The notes under the pieces were generated by a model. It was given only the letters and a program-made list of their open reading frames with translations. It was not told where the DNA came from and did not search any database. A DNA stretch of 64,000 nucleotides, taken from positions 310,001 through 374,000 of the forward strand of contig NZ_FWXR01000002.1 of NCBI RefSeq assembly GCF_900176465.1, read 5' to 3'. Made by a program: the position numbers and the translations under genes. Every line of letters begins with the position of its first letter. The first letter of the stretch is position 1. Below are positions 25,524 to 34,552 of the stretch, in pieces. Source of the stretch: Fulvimarina manganoxydans (GTDB lineage: Bacteria > Pseudomonadota > Alphaproteobacteria > Rhizobiales > Rhizobiaceae).

Positions 25524-27254
25524 TCAGTAGATCGCGGGTTCGGGTAGGTTTCGAACGCCCGACAGGAAATCGAAATCGCAGCCCTCATGGGCCTGGCTCA
25601 CATGGCGCTGGTAGAGCGCGGTGAACGAGCTTTCATAGAGTGGGCGCGGGGGAGCGAGTTCTGCGCGCCTGCGCTCGAGCTCGTCCTCGGCTACGCGCAT
25701 GTCGAGGCGTCCTGCCTCGATATCGAGCGCGACGATATCGCCTGTCCGCAGCAGCGCGAGCGGTCCGCCGACCGCCGCCTCGGGCGAGACGTGAAGGACG
25801 CAGGTGCCATAATGGGTTCCGCTCATGCGTCCGTCGCAAATCCGCACAATGTCCTTCACGCCGCGTTTCAAGAGCGCTTTGGGAATTGGCAGATTGCCCC
25901 ATTCGGGCATGCCTGGCGCGCCGACTGGGCCGGCATTTCGCAAGACGAGGACCGTATCCTGCGTAATGTCGAGATCCGGGTCGTCCAGAACGCGCATCAT
26001 CGTTCCGGGATCGTCGAAGACAAGCGCCGGGCCTTCGTGCTTGAGAAATTTCGGATCGGCTGCGGAGGATTTCACCACGGCGCCGTTCGGGGCGAGATTG
26101 CCCTTCAACAATGCCAAGGTCCGGCCTTGGGACAGAGGGACGACGGGCGTGTCGAGATCGCGAATGACGTCGTCGTTCCAGCATTCGCCAGCGGCGATCG
26201 CTTCGCCGAGCGTGCGGTTCTCGACGGTCCGCGCGTCGAAGTGGAGATGATCGCTAAGCTTTTTCAGAAGGGCGGGGAGACCGCCGGCAAAATGGAAATC
26301 CTCCATCAGATAGGTGCCGGACGGGAACAGGTTGGCAAGGACCGGGATCTTGGCCGACATCTGCGCCATATCCTCCAGCTTGAGGGCAATCCCCGCGCGT
26401 CCGGCCATCGCCAGGAGATGGATCGCCGCATTGGTGGAGCCGCCGAGCGCCATGTAGGCGGCAAGCCCGTTGAGAAAGCTCTCGCGTGTCAGCATCGAGG
26501 AGGGCCTCAGATCTTCGAACACCATCTCGACGATCCGTTCCCCGCAGAGCGAGGCCATTCGCGGGTGTCCCGAATCGACCGCAGGGATCGAAGAAGCCCC
26601 GGTCAGAGTGAGCCCCATGGCGTCGATGATTGACGTCATCGTCGAGGCCGTGCCCATCGTGTTGCAGGTTCCGGCCGAGCGGGTCATCCGGCTCTCCAGG
26701 TCAACCCAGTCCGTGGCGGTGATCTCGCCTCGCCGCAACTTGTCGAAATAGGTCTTGGTATGGGTTCCGGCGCCGGTCTTGGCGCCCCGCCACTGGCCGT
26801 TCGACATCGGCCCAGCCGGGCAGAAGATCGCAGGCAAATCCATCGAGATCGCGCCCATCAGAAGGCCGGGCGTTGACTTGTCGCATCCTCCAAGAAGTAC
26901 GCAGCCGTCGATCGGATGGCAGCGCAGGAGCTCCTCGACCTCCATGGCGAGAAAATTGCGGTAGAGCATGGTGGTGGGTTTCACCATCACTTCGCCGACG
27001 GAGAGCGCCGGCAGTTCGACCGGATAGCCGCCGGCCTGCCAGACGCCGCGTTTCACCGCCTCCGCCCGATCGCGCAGATGGGCGTGGCAGGGGCTCATTT
27101 CCGACCATGTGTTGATGATGCCGATGACCGGCTTGCCCATGAATTCCTCGCGTCTGAGCCCCATTTGCTGGGTACGCTGGCGGTGGGCAAAACCCCGGAT
27201 GTCGCTGGAGGCGAACCATCGCTGGCTTCGAAGTTCAGATATCGATCGGGTCAT
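25524..27254 (-). CDS. IlvD/EDD-family sugar-acid dehydratase (arabinonate/xylonate-dehydratase-like)
   Basis: The 576-residue protein has the Fe-S motifs GGCDKSTPG and SAGTCNTMGTASTM, the latter typical of sugar-acid dehydratases (L-arabinonate, D-xylonate, galactonate) rather than IlvD or phosphogluconate dehydratase. RICDGRMSGTHYG is near the C-terminus. It would convert an aldonic acid to a 2-keto-3-deoxy acid in the cytoplasm, feeding the adjacent aldolase. It follows the TRAP large permease gene by 83 bp on the same strand. 6-Deoxy-6-sulfogluconate is another possible substrate because that dehydratase belongs to the same family. Confidence 0.94.
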   Translation of the reverse strand: MTRSISELRSQRWFASSDIRGFAHRQRTQQMGLRREEFMGKPVIGIINTWSEMSPCHAHLRDRAEAVKRGVWQAGGYPVELPALSVGEVMVKPTTMLYRNFLAMEVEELLRCHPIDGCVLLGGCDKSTPGLLMGAISMDLPAIFCPAGPMSNGQWRGAKTGAGTHTKTYFDKLRRGEITATDWVDLESRMTRSAGTCNTMGTASTMTSIIDAMGLTLTGASSIPAVDSGHPRMASLCGERIVEMVFEDLRPSSMLTRESFLNGLAAYMALGGSTNAAIHLLAMAGRAGIALKLEDMAQMSAKIPVLANLFPSGTYLMEDFHFAGGLPALLKKLSDHLHFDARTVENRTLGEAIAAGECWNDDVIRDLDTPVVPLSQGRTLALLKGNLAPNGAVVKSSAADPKFLKHEGPALVFDDPGTMMRVLDDPDLDITQDTVLVLRNAGPVGAPGMPEWGNLPIPKALLKRGVKDIVRICDGRMSGTHYGTCVLHVSPEAAVGGPLALLRTGDIVALDIEAGRLDMRVAEDELERRRAELAPPRPLYESSFTALYQRHVSQAHEGCDFDFLSGVRNLPEPAIY

Positions 27255-27337
27255 GGAAGATGCGTCTTCTTCTGGTCGGTTGGGGTCTTGCCTGCCCGTC
27301 CTTCGCCGCGACGGAAAAGCCGGGCCATCGCGTCGGG

Positions 27338-28630
27338 TCAGTAGCCGAGCGCGTGGGGCAGGGCCGTCACGATGCTTGGCACATAGGCCATGATCAGCAG
27401 CGCCACGATCAGCGGTATGAGAAAAGGCGCGACAGAGAGGCTGACGCGCCTGAACGACATGCCGGTGAGATCCCGCATGAGGAACAAGGACAGGCCGAGA
27501 GGCGGGGTGTACTGGCCGATCATGATGGCGAAGACCATCACCACACCGAGATGGATCGGATCGAGCCCGTACTGGGCGCCGCCGACCTGGACCAGCATCG
27601 GCGCCAAGATCAGAAGCAGGATCGCATTCTCGATGATGGCGCCGAGGATGAGCAGCGCGACCAGCGTCAGAAGGATGAACATCGCCGGCGAGTCGAAGGT
27701 CGTCGCGATCGCCTCGGCCGTGGTCTGCGGGACGTTTCCGATCGTCAGAACCCAGCCGAACAGGACGGCGTTGGCGATGATGAAGAGAAGCTTCGTCGAG
27801 GCAGCGGTGACGCTCGCCAATGTCTCGCCGATCGCCCGGATCGTCAGGTCGCGATAGACGAGACCGCCGAGGACGAGGGCGTAGAGCACGGCGACCGTCG
27901 CTCCTTCCGTCGGGCTGAAGATGCCGAGCGTCATGCCGCCGACGATGATGACCGGGGTGAGCATCGGCGGAGCGGCTTTCAGGAAGGCGATGGCGAGCGC
28001 TTTCGAAGTGACGCGCTCCGTCGACACATAGCCGCGGCGACAGCCCACGAAGAAGACATAGCCCATCAGGCAGACGGCAATGACGAAAGCAGGCACGACG
28101 CCGCCCAGAAAAAGCTGGGTGATCGAGACCTGCGCGATGATACCGAACATGACGAGAGGAATGCTCGGCGGCAGGATCGGACCGATAGCGGAGGAGGCAA
28201 GCGTGATGCCGACGGAGAATTTTTCATCATAGCCATGTTTCTTCATGGCGTTGACCTGCATGGAGCCAAGGCTCGCGACATCGGCGAGTGCCGAGCCGGA
28301 CATGCCGGCGAAGACGAGGCTGCAGACGACGTTCACATGGCCAAGACCTCCGGGAATGCGTCCGACCAGAGCCATGGCGAAGTCGAAGATGCGATCGGTT
28401 ATCTTTGCCGCGTTCATCAACTGGCCGGCCAGCATGAAGAGCGGAATGGCCAACATCGAGAACTTGTCGATGGAGAAGGCGAGTTCCTGTGCCGCCTGGG
28501 TGAGGGGAAAACCTTCGTAGAGCAGATAGGCCACGGCACATGCGCCGAGAGCGAAGGCGACCGGCATGCCCAGGAGAATGACGACGAGACTGATCGCGAT
28601 GAGGGAGAGGAGGAAGCCGTCGAAGCTCAT
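27338..28630 (-). CDS. dctM: TRAP transporter large permease, DctM type
   Basis: The 430-residue inner-membrane protein has about 12 hydrophobic segments. It contains AGMSGSALADVASLG and GPILPPSIPLVMFG, hallmarks of DctM. It carries out Na+-driven uptake of the acid delivered by DctP. Its ATG overlaps the DctQ stop by four bases. The neighbouring dehydratase and aldolase suggest a sugar-acid substrate. Confidence 0.96.
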   Translation of the reverse strand: MSFDGFLLSLIAISLVVILLGMPVAFALGACAVAYLLYEGFPLTQAAQELAFSIDKFSMLAIPLFMLAGQLMNAAKITDRIFDFAMALVGRIPGGLGHVNVVCSLVFAGMSGSALADVASLGSMQVNAMKKHGYDEKFSVGITLASSAIGPILPPSIPLVMFGIIAQVSITQLFLGGVVPAFVIAVCLMGYVFFVGCRRGYVSTERVTSKALAIAFLKAAPPMLTPVIIVGGMTLGIFSPTEGATVAVLYALVLGGLVYRDLTIRAIGETLASVTAASTKLLFIIANAVLFGWVLTIGNVPQTTAEAIATTFDSPAMFILLTLVALLILGAIIENAILLLILAPMLVQVGGAQYGLDPIHLGVVMVFAIMIGQYTPPLGLSLFLMRDLTGMSFRRVSLSVAPFLIPLIVALLIMAYVPSIVTALPHALGY

Positions 28631-29142
28631 GGGTTCGCCCCTCTAGCGAGCGCGATGCCTGCCCGGACGACCTTGGCCGAGAGAAAGGCGATCATCAGGG
28701 CGCCGGCGATCGGTATCGCGGCGAGCTGAATGCCGATCGGCAGGCGCAAGGCTGGGGTGCGTTCGTGACTGAGCATGGCGATGAGGTCCCAGCCACCGAT
28801 AACGACCGGCACGAGAAAGAGGACGGCGACGATGTCGAGCAGAATGTCGAGACCGGCCTTGAACCGGCTGGTGCTGGGCAGGAACTCGTCGAGAAGTTCG
28901 ACTCGCGCGTGGAGATTCTGCCGCGTGAGGCCGACCGCCCCTGCAAAGGTCATCCAGACGATGACGATGCCGCTGATTTCCTCGGTCCAGACGAGCGGCG
29001 TGTTCATGACATATCGCATGAAGACCCCGAGCGAGGAGATGACGACGAGTGCGATGAGGAGGAACTCGGCGAGAAAGAGGTCGGGGCGCCGCAGGGAGCG
29101 GCGCCAGCCGACAGGCTCGGCGAGCATGGAGGTGTGGGTCAT
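28627..29142 (-). CDS. dctQ: TRAP transporter small permease, DctQ type
   Basis: The 171-residue protein has four hydrophobic segments and the DctQ motif VWTEEISGIVIVWMTF. It partners DctM in the membrane. It overlaps the genes on both sides by four bases, so dctP-dctQ-dctM are translationally coupled. Confidence 0.94.
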   Translation of the reverse strand: MTHTSMLAEPVGWRRSLRRPDLFLAEFLLIALVVISSLGVFMRYVMNTPLVWTEEISGIVIVWMTFAGAVGLTRQNLHARVELLDEFLPSTSRFKAGLDILLDIVAVLFLVPVVIGGWDLIAMLSHERTPALRLPIGIQLAAIPIAGALMIAFLSAKVVRAGIALARGANP

Positions 29143-30155
29143 TGGCCGGCTTCGGCCATCGCTGCTGAACGGGCCTTTTCGAGCACCTTCTGTCCGAGAC
29201 CTGCCGGCCAGATCTTGCCTTCGAAGGTTTTCTCCACCTCGGCCTGCACAGAGCTTCGGAAGGAGTCCAGATCGAGGCCATCTTCTGCTGCGACGACCTG
29301 CATGCCCTGTTCACTCAGCTTGTCGACGAGACCGTCTTCGGCCGTCACGGTCTGTTGCGAGGTCCATTCGGCCGCCTCGCTCGCGGCGCGTAGAAGGGCG
29401 TCCTGATTGTCTTCTGACAACGCTTGGAACCTGCGTTCATTGACGATCCAGGGGAGGGTGATGAGCTGGTGATTGGTCAGGATGAGATGATCCTGGACCT
29501 CGTAGAGCTTCTCGGCCTCGATGGTCGGGAGCGGATTTTCCTGCCCGTCGACGACACCCTGGCTGAGAGCCTGGAAGAGCTCGGAAAAGGGAACAGGGGT
29601 TGGCTGGGCGCCAAGACCGCGAACGACGGCGAGGGACATTTCGTTGGGGACCGATCGGATCTTCTTGCCCTGTAGATCCGCAGGGCTCTTGGCCGGAAGG
29701 CCATTGGTCGTCAGGTTCCGCGAGCCATAATAGAAGGCACCGAGAACCCGGATGCCGGAAAGCTCGGTCAGCTGCTCATCCCAGCTTCTGCCGAATTCAT
29801 CCGCCTCCATCACGGCGTTCAGTTGTGGCCAACTCTCGTAGTAGTATCCAGCATTGTATACATTGTATTCCGGCACGATGTCGGCAAGCAGCGGGAACGT
29901 GCCTTCAGCGATATCGATCGCACCCGTCTTCACCGAGCCGACCAGGCTTCGTACATCGCCGAGTTGCGCGGAAGGGTAGACACGGATTGTCAGGTCGCCG
30001 TCCGAATATTGGCTCGCGAGTTCGGCAAACTTCTTCGCGCCTTCTGCAGCGGGCGATCCGGGTGCTTGGATGTGCCCCATTCGCAAGGTTTCGGCATTCG
30101 CCGTGGCTAGAGTCGCCACGATCGCGGCGGTGGCGAGCAGTGTCCGCGTCAGCAT
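29139..30155 (-). CDS. dctP: TRAP transporter periplasmic substrate-binding protein, DctP type
   Basis: The protein starts with a signal peptide (MLTRTLLATAAIVATLATANA) and continues as a DctP-fold solute receptor: LRMGHIQAPGSPAAEGAKKF, LQGKKIRSVPNE and GVVDGQENP. The conserved Arg that binds the carboxylate lies in KKIRSVPNE. The start at 30155 has GGGAGGA upstream; a start at 30176 lies within that site. It is the first gene of the dctPQM-dehydratase-aldolase operon and faces the tctCBA operon over two operator-like palindromes. The ligand is probably a sugar acid. Confidence 0.93.
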   Translation of the reverse strand: MLTRTLLATAAIVATLATANAETLRMGHIQAPGSPAAEGAKKFAELASQYSDGDLTIRVYPSAQLGDVRSLVGSVKTGAIDIAEGTFPLLADIVPEYNVYNAGYYYESWPQLNAVMEADEFGRSWDEQLTELSGIRVLGAFYYGSRNLTTNGLPAKSPADLQGKKIRSVPNEMSLAVVRGLGAQPTPVPFSELFQALSQGVVDGQENPLPTIEAEKLYEVQDHLILTNHQLITLPWIVNERRFQALSEDNQDALLRAASEAAEWTSQQTVTAEDGLVDKLSEQGMQVVAAEDGLDLDSFRSSVQAEVEKTFEGKIWPAGLGQKVLEKARSAAMAEAGQ

Positions 30156-30209
30156 GTGGATGGTCCTCCCAATCATATTATCTCCGCCCTCCCAGACGGA
30201 TTTGCATTT

Positions 30210-30223
30210 TCGTAGCGCTACGA
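30210..30223. promoter_or_regulatory. Operator-like palindrome upstream of dctP
   Basis: TCGTAGCGCTACGA is a perfect 14-bp palindrome followed by TTTAC. It lies 55 bp upstream of the dctP start. The GCGC centre suits a LacI-family regulator. A near copy lies at 30400-30413. Confidence 0.7.
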
Positions 30224-30399
30224 TTTACTTTTGTCAAAGTGCCAAACGCCGCCCCACTATCCAATCGCCTCTGCTGTGCGGTCGACGACAAGGATGAGTA
30301 GGGAGGAAGCCGATTGTCCATGTTGGGCAGGATGCCAAGACCAATTCTGTGTCAAGGGGCGCCGTCGGTTTGCGACCCTGCACCGATTGACATCCGATC

Positions 30400-30413
30400 T
30401 CGTATCGCTACGA
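30400..30413. promoter_or_regulatory. Second copy of the operator, upstream of tctC
   Basis: TCGTATCGCTACGA repeats the dctP-side palindrome with one changed base and is also followed by TTTAC. It lies about 144 bp before the tctC start, 190 bp centre to centre from the first copy. The pair suggests one regulator acting on both divergent operons, perhaps by looping. Confidence 0.65.
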
Positions 30414-30556
30414 TTTACCAGATGTTTCGCCGAACCGGGAGGAGTGAGCCGGGCGGCGGCCATGGCAGGGTTCGCCGCGTGCCTTCGTGCAGGCTGGCGG
30501 TCTGCCGGACCTTTAGGCCCCAATTGGAGGGGTCGAACATCTTCAGGGAGGACAAC

Positions 30557-31477
30557 ATGAAGACAGCGCCCATCGCTCTTGCGCTTGCCATGACGTTGGT
30601 CGGCGGCATCGCGCAGGCTCAGACGGTCGAAATGATCGTTCCTTTCAGCGCTGGAGGCGGCACCGACACGGTCGCTCGTGTCTTCGAGCCTGGTTTCGCC
30701 GAAGCTCTCGGCCGGACGGTGATCATCCGCAATGTGGACGGTGCGAGCGGGACCATCGGCGCGGCCGCAGCGGCCGATGCCTCGGCAGACGGCTTGACCG
30801 TCGGCTACCTTCCAATCGGCCCGCTCGCGATTCAGCCGTCCCTGCGCGACACCTCCTACGACGCCGATAGCTTCGACTATATCTGCCAGACGACCTCGAC
30901 ACCGGTCTTCTTGCTTCAGAAAAAGGGTGGCGACGCCGCATCGGTCGAGGACTGGGTGACGCGCGGCCAGGACGGCCGGGTGGTCTATGGTTCATCGGGG
31001 CCGGGTACCATTCCCCATCTCGCCATGGCGGCTCTTTCGTCTGCGGCCGGGCTCAACGCCGTTCATCTGCCCTTTGCCGGAACGGGCCCTGCCATGAATG
31101 CGATGGCCGGCGGTGAAATCGATCTCTTTGTCGATACGGCGACCGTGCTCGAAAACAACGATGTCGAGGCGCTGGCCGTCTTCGCGCCCGAGCGTCTGGA
31201 GGCCTATCCAGACGTTCCGACCATGACCGAGGCCGGTTACGCGCTCGACTTCTCGGTGTGGCAGGGTCTCGTCGCCCCAAAGGGCATGGAGCCGGCGACA
31301 CTCGCCAGCTATTCCGACGCCTGCAAGGCCGCGATCGAGACCGACCGCTTTGAGGAACTGGCGGAGAAAACGAACACTGGCATCCTGTATCGCGGTCCGG
31401 AAGATTTCGCTGCATTCGTGTCGAAGAATGCCGAGCAGAACCGGGCGATCCTCAAGGAAGCCGGTCTGACGGAGTAA
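30557..31477 (+). CDS. tctC: Tripartite tricarboxylate transporter receptor, TctC/Bug type (first system)
   Basis: The 306-residue periplasmic binding protein has a signal peptide ending near IAQAQ. It continues with MIVPFSAGGGTDTVARVF and VVYGSSGPGTIPHLA, the Bug/TctC fold that binds carboxylates. ATG 30557 has GGGAGGACAAC upstream; a longer frame from 30314 is intergenic. It heads tctC-tctB-tctA. The shared palindrome with the dctP operon suggests the two importers serve the same or related acids. Confidence 0.94.
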   Translation: MKTAPIALALAMTLVGGIAQAQTVEMIVPFSAGGGTDTVARVFEPGFAEALGRTVIIRNVDGASGTIGAAAAADASADGLTVGYLPIGPLAIQPSLRDTSYDADSFDYICQTTSTPVFLLQKKGGDAASVEDWVTRGQDGRVVYGSSGPGTIPHLAMAALSSAAGLNAVHLPFAGTGPAMNAMAGGEIDLFVDTATVLENNDVEALAVFAPERLEAYPDVPTMTEAGYALDFSVWQGLVAPKGMEPATLASYSDACKAAIETDRFEELAEKTNTGILYRGPEDFAAFVSKNAEQNRAILKEAGLTE

Positions 31478-31644
31478 GTCGTCTTCCGGGCGCCATCGGC
31501 CGATCTCGCGGGCGGATCTTGGGGAGCAGCCCGTCTCCTCGACGGCGCACGGTTCCTATGATGTACCGTTCCCATCACTTCATCTCGACCCCGGCGTCCC
31601 TGATAGACGGGCGCCGGCGCGTCGGCTTGTCGGAGCCCCTCATC

Positions 31645-32145
31645 GTGACGCAGCTTCGCGCCGCCCCTTTTCTCGTCTCCTGTGGTTTCACCCTGCTCGG
31701 CGCCGTCTTCCTGGTCGTGGCATTCACCACCGGAGGCGGGCGCGGCAACCTCGCGGCCGGCGACACGCCGGACGCCCTACCACGCATTCTCCTTTTCGCA
31801 TGGGTCGGGCTCGGTCTTGCCGACATCCTTCGGCAGGCCGTCGGATCACGGACCTCGTCGCCGGCAACGAACGGCGATCCAGCTGAGGGGGTGCGAGACA
31901 GTTCGCAAGGTTCTGCGCTCGCCGGGGTGATGGCGCTCACCCTCGTCCTGTCGATCGCCATCGTCTTTGCGGGTTATCTCCTGCCGGTCCTCATCTGCCT
32001 GCCGGTCATCCTGTTCCTCACCGGAACACGTAAAGCGATGCCGTTCGCGGCCGCCTTCCTTCTTCTCGGCCCCGGGCTGTGGTTCATGTTCCACCATATC
32101 CTCGGCATCCGTCTTCCCATCCTTCTGCCGGGCGGTCTCCTGTAA
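31645..32145 (+). CDS. tctB: TctB-family small permease (first system)
   Basis: The protein has four hydrophobic segments in about 166 residues, as in TctB. I choose GTG 31645 because CGGAG lies just upstream and only a few residues then precede the first helix. Upstream codons back to 31519 look untranslated. The stop overlaps the tctA start (TAATG). Confidence 0.8.
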   Translation: MTQLRAAPFLVSCGFTLLGAVFLVVAFTTGGGRGNLAAGDTPDALPRILLFAWVGLGLADILRQAVGSRTSSPATNGDPAEGVRDSSQGSALAGVMALTLVLSIAIVFAGYLLPVLICLPVILFLTGTRKAMPFAAAFLLLGPGLWFMFHHILGIRLPILLPGGLL

Positions 32146-33641
32146 TGATCGACTTCGCCTTTCTTGCCGACGCCTTTTCTCCAGCAACCCTCTTTGCCAT
32201 CGTGATCGGGACGTCTCTCGGCGTCGTCATCGGCGCGTTGCCGGGCCTTGGTTCGGTCGTCGGCCTTTCCATCTGCCTGCCGTTCACCTTTGGGATGGAG
32301 ACGGTGCCAAGCCTCGCGCTCCTTCTCGGGGTCTATTGCGGCTCGGTCTATGGCGGATCGATTTCCGCGATCCTCATCAACTCGCCGGGCACGCCCCAGT
32401 CGGCGGCGACCATGCTCGACGGATACCCGATGGCACAAAGAGGGGAGGCCGGCGAAGCACTTGGCTGGTCGACGGCCGCATCCGTTCTCGGCGGGCTCCT
32501 GTCCTGCATTGTGCTCATCCTGGCCGCGCCTCAACTGGCGCGTTTCGCGACGCGCTTCGGTTCGGTCGAGGTGTTCGCGCTCATTCTCCTGGCGCTTACA
32601 TGCATTGCCGCCGTCTCGCGCGGCAGCATGATCAAAGGGCTCGCCATGGGCGCGGCCGGGCTCTTCGTCGCGCTGATCGGCACCGATCCGGTGACGGGCG
32701 CTGCGCGCTTCACCTTCGGCATCGAATTCCTGACGGCCGGCCTCGACCTCATCGCGGTCGTCATCGGGCTCTTTGCCCTGTCGGAGGCCTTTTCCCGCCT
32801 CGCCGAGCCCCATGGCGGAGCGCCGACGGTCGCCAATGCACGGCTTATCCTGCCGCGCCTTGCCGCCTGGAAAGGGCGCGTCGTCAATCTCCTGCGAAGT
32901 TCCTTCATCGGCTGCCTCATCGGCGCCCTGCCAGGAACTGGGGCGGCAACCGCGGCCTTCATCAGCTACGCGTCGGCGAAACAGGCATCGCCTCGTCGGG
33001 ATGAGTTCGGCAAGGGCGAGCCGGACGGGCTCATCGCAGCCGAATCGGCCAACAACGCGGTCACCGGAAGCGCGATGATTCCGACGCTCGCTCTCGGCAT
33101 TCCAGGCGACGTCGTCACCGCGATCCTGCTCTCGGCGATGGTTGTTCACGGTATTACGCCGGGTGTGCGGCTGATGAGCGAACATCTCGACGTGGTCAAC
33201 GCGATCTTCGTCGTCCTCATCGTGGTCAACATTGTGATGCTGATCGTCGCCTTCCCGATCGTGCGGGCCTTTGGAAAGATCCTGTCGATCCCCGAGCCGA
33301 TCATCATGGTGGGTGTGATCGTCTTTTCGCTTGTCGGCGCCATCACGGTGCGCGGCAATGCACTCGACGGTGTCGTGGCGGTTCTCTTCGGGATTGCAGG
33401 CTATCTCTTGCGCAGGGGTGGGTTCCCACTCGCGCCCTTCGTCATCGGGCTCGTGCTTGGCCCGCAATTCGAGCAGAATCTCCGGCGCGGCCTCTTGCTC
33501 AACGAAGGGGATATTCTGGCCTTCCCCTTCGCGAGCTGGATCGCGGCGGTGATTTTCACGCTGACGGCTGTTCTGATCCTCGCCGGGCCCGCCAAAGCCC
33601 TTTTGCCGAAGCCGGGGCCAGCAGAGTCAGGCCGGCAGTGA
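32145..33641 (+). CDS. tctA: TctA-family large permease (first system)
   Basis: The 498-residue inner-membrane protein has about 11-12 helices. The two TctA repeats are visible: GALPGLGSVVGLS in the first half and GALPGTGAATAAF in the second, plus NSPGTPQSAATMLDGYP and ALGIPGDVVTAILL. It moves the acid delivered by TctC, driven by an ion gradient. It ends just before two hairpins and is convergent with the TauE/SafE gene. Confidence 0.96.
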   Translation: MIDFAFLADAFSPATLFAIVIGTSLGVVIGALPGLGSVVGLSICLPFTFGMETVPSLALLLGVYCGSVYGGSISAILINSPGTPQSAATMLDGYPMAQRGEAGEALGWSTAASVLGGLLSCIVLILAAPQLARFATRFGSVEVFALILLALTCIAAVSRGSMIKGLAMGAAGLFVALIGTDPVTGAARFTFGIEFLTAGLDLIAVVIGLFALSEAFSRLAEPHGGAPTVANARLILPRLAAWKGRVVNLLRSSFIGCLIGALPGTGAATAAFISYASAKQASPRRDEFGKGEPDGLIAAESANNAVTGSAMIPTLALGIPGDVVTAILLSAMVVHGITPGVRLMSEHLDVVNAIFVVLIVVNIVMLIVAFPIVRAFGKILSIPEPIIMVGVIVFSLVGAITVRGNALDGVVAVLFGIAGYLLRRGGFPLAPFVIGLVLGPQFEQNLRRGLLLNEGDILAFPFASWIAAVIFTLTAVLILAGPAKALLPKPGPAESGRQ

Positions 33642-33726
33642 TACCAAGATGCATATGGGTCGCCATCCTCGCATCTTGGTATGAGAGCAAGATCTGGCCC
33701 GAAAAGTTGCACGACTCTTCGGGCCA
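33641..33726. terminator. Two strong hairpins between convergent transporter genes
   Basis: ATACCAAGATGC/GCATCTTGGTAT (33641-33652 with 33671-33682) and TGGCCCGAA/TTCGGGCCA (33695-33703 with 33718-33726) are perfect 12-bp and 9-bp stems. They start at the tctA stop. Neither has a clean T-run. They may end transcripts from both sides; the first could also be a dispersed repeat. Confidence 0.55.
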
Positions 33727-33787
33727 TATCATGTTGCGAAACAAAGAGACATAGCGAAATCGCTACTCCGATTCATCGCCTTTCGCA

Positions 33788-34552
33788 CTACTGTCCGGAT
33801 GCGCCGGTCAAGATCAGATTGAAGGCGAGAACGGCAAGAACCAGCAGCACCCCCAGGCGGAAACGGTCCGCCGAGATGCGTTCGCCGATCGCGTTGCCGG
33901 CGGCCATGCCGGCCAGCGAGGCGGGAATGCAGAGGGCGCTCACCGCAAAGCGTGTCATGTCGATGAGACCGGCGGCGAAGAAGGTGCCGGAGATCAGGAC
34001 GCCCGACACGATGAAGAGAAGGCTGAGGGTCGAAACGAAGAGCTTGCGGTCAACCTTCAATCCGACGAGATACATGACGAAAAGCGGCCCGTTGGCCGTC
34101 GTCAGCGCTCCGACAATCCCGGCCGCGACGCCGACGACGAGACCGACGGGATTCTCGGCCGGCGCGGCGATGGCGAGGGTCGGCTTGGCGAGGGTCAGCC
34201 CGACGAAGAGCAGCACGAAGGCGCCGAGCGAGACGAGAAGCGCGCTATCGGGAATGAGACTGACCAAAGCTCCGCCCGCAGGAACGCCGATCACGACGCC
34301 AAAGAGGACGGTGCGAAATCGAAGGATTGTCTCGCGCATACGCTGAGCCTGCACGAATTGCGCGATATTGGTGAAGGGGAGAACGAGCGCGTTGACCGCA
34401 AGAGCGAAGTCGATCGGCACGAAGAAGGGCAGGATCGCCATCGTCGTCAGCGGGAGGCCGAAGCCAAGCGCGCCCTTCACGAGACCGCCAAGTACGAAGA
34501 TCGCCGCAAGAAGCGCAAGACTGCTGGGATCCAGCGCCGTCATCGGCGTCAT
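33788..34552 (-). CDS. TauE/SafE-family (TSUP) anion exporter
   Basis: The 254-residue membrane protein has about eight hydrophobic helices. It carries the family repeats GGLVKGALGFGLPL near the N-terminus and AAGIVGALTTANGPLF in the second half. Members export or import sulfite, sulfoacetate, sulfolactate or other organic anions. Its start overlaps the stop of the upstream tctA gene by four bases, so it is translationally coupled to the second TctCBA system. Near possible sulfonate catabolic genes a sulfite or organosulfonate role is attractive; the sequence alone does not tell. Confidence 0.92.
   Translation of the reverse strand: MTPMTALDPSSLALLAAIFVLGGLVKGALGFGLPLTTMAILPFFVPIDFALAVNALVLPFTNIAQFVQAQRMRETILRFRTVLFGVVIGVPAGGALVSLIPDSALLVSLGAFVLLFVGLTLAKPTLAIAAPAENPVGLVVGVAAGIVGALTTANGPLFVMYLVGLKVDRKLFVSTLSLLFIVSGVLISGTFFAAGLIDMTRFAVSALCIPASLAGMAAGNAIGERISADRFRLGVLLVLAVLAFNLILTGASGQ

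Noticed and set aside
27260-28729. 489-codon plus-strand open frame over dctM
   Set aside because: It is a shadow of the TRAP permease, and its product is low-complexity and charged (Asp/Glu/Arg/His).
31974-33467. 497-codon minus-strand open frame over tctA
   Set aside because: It is antisense to a clear TctA protein, with the same charged low-complexity character.
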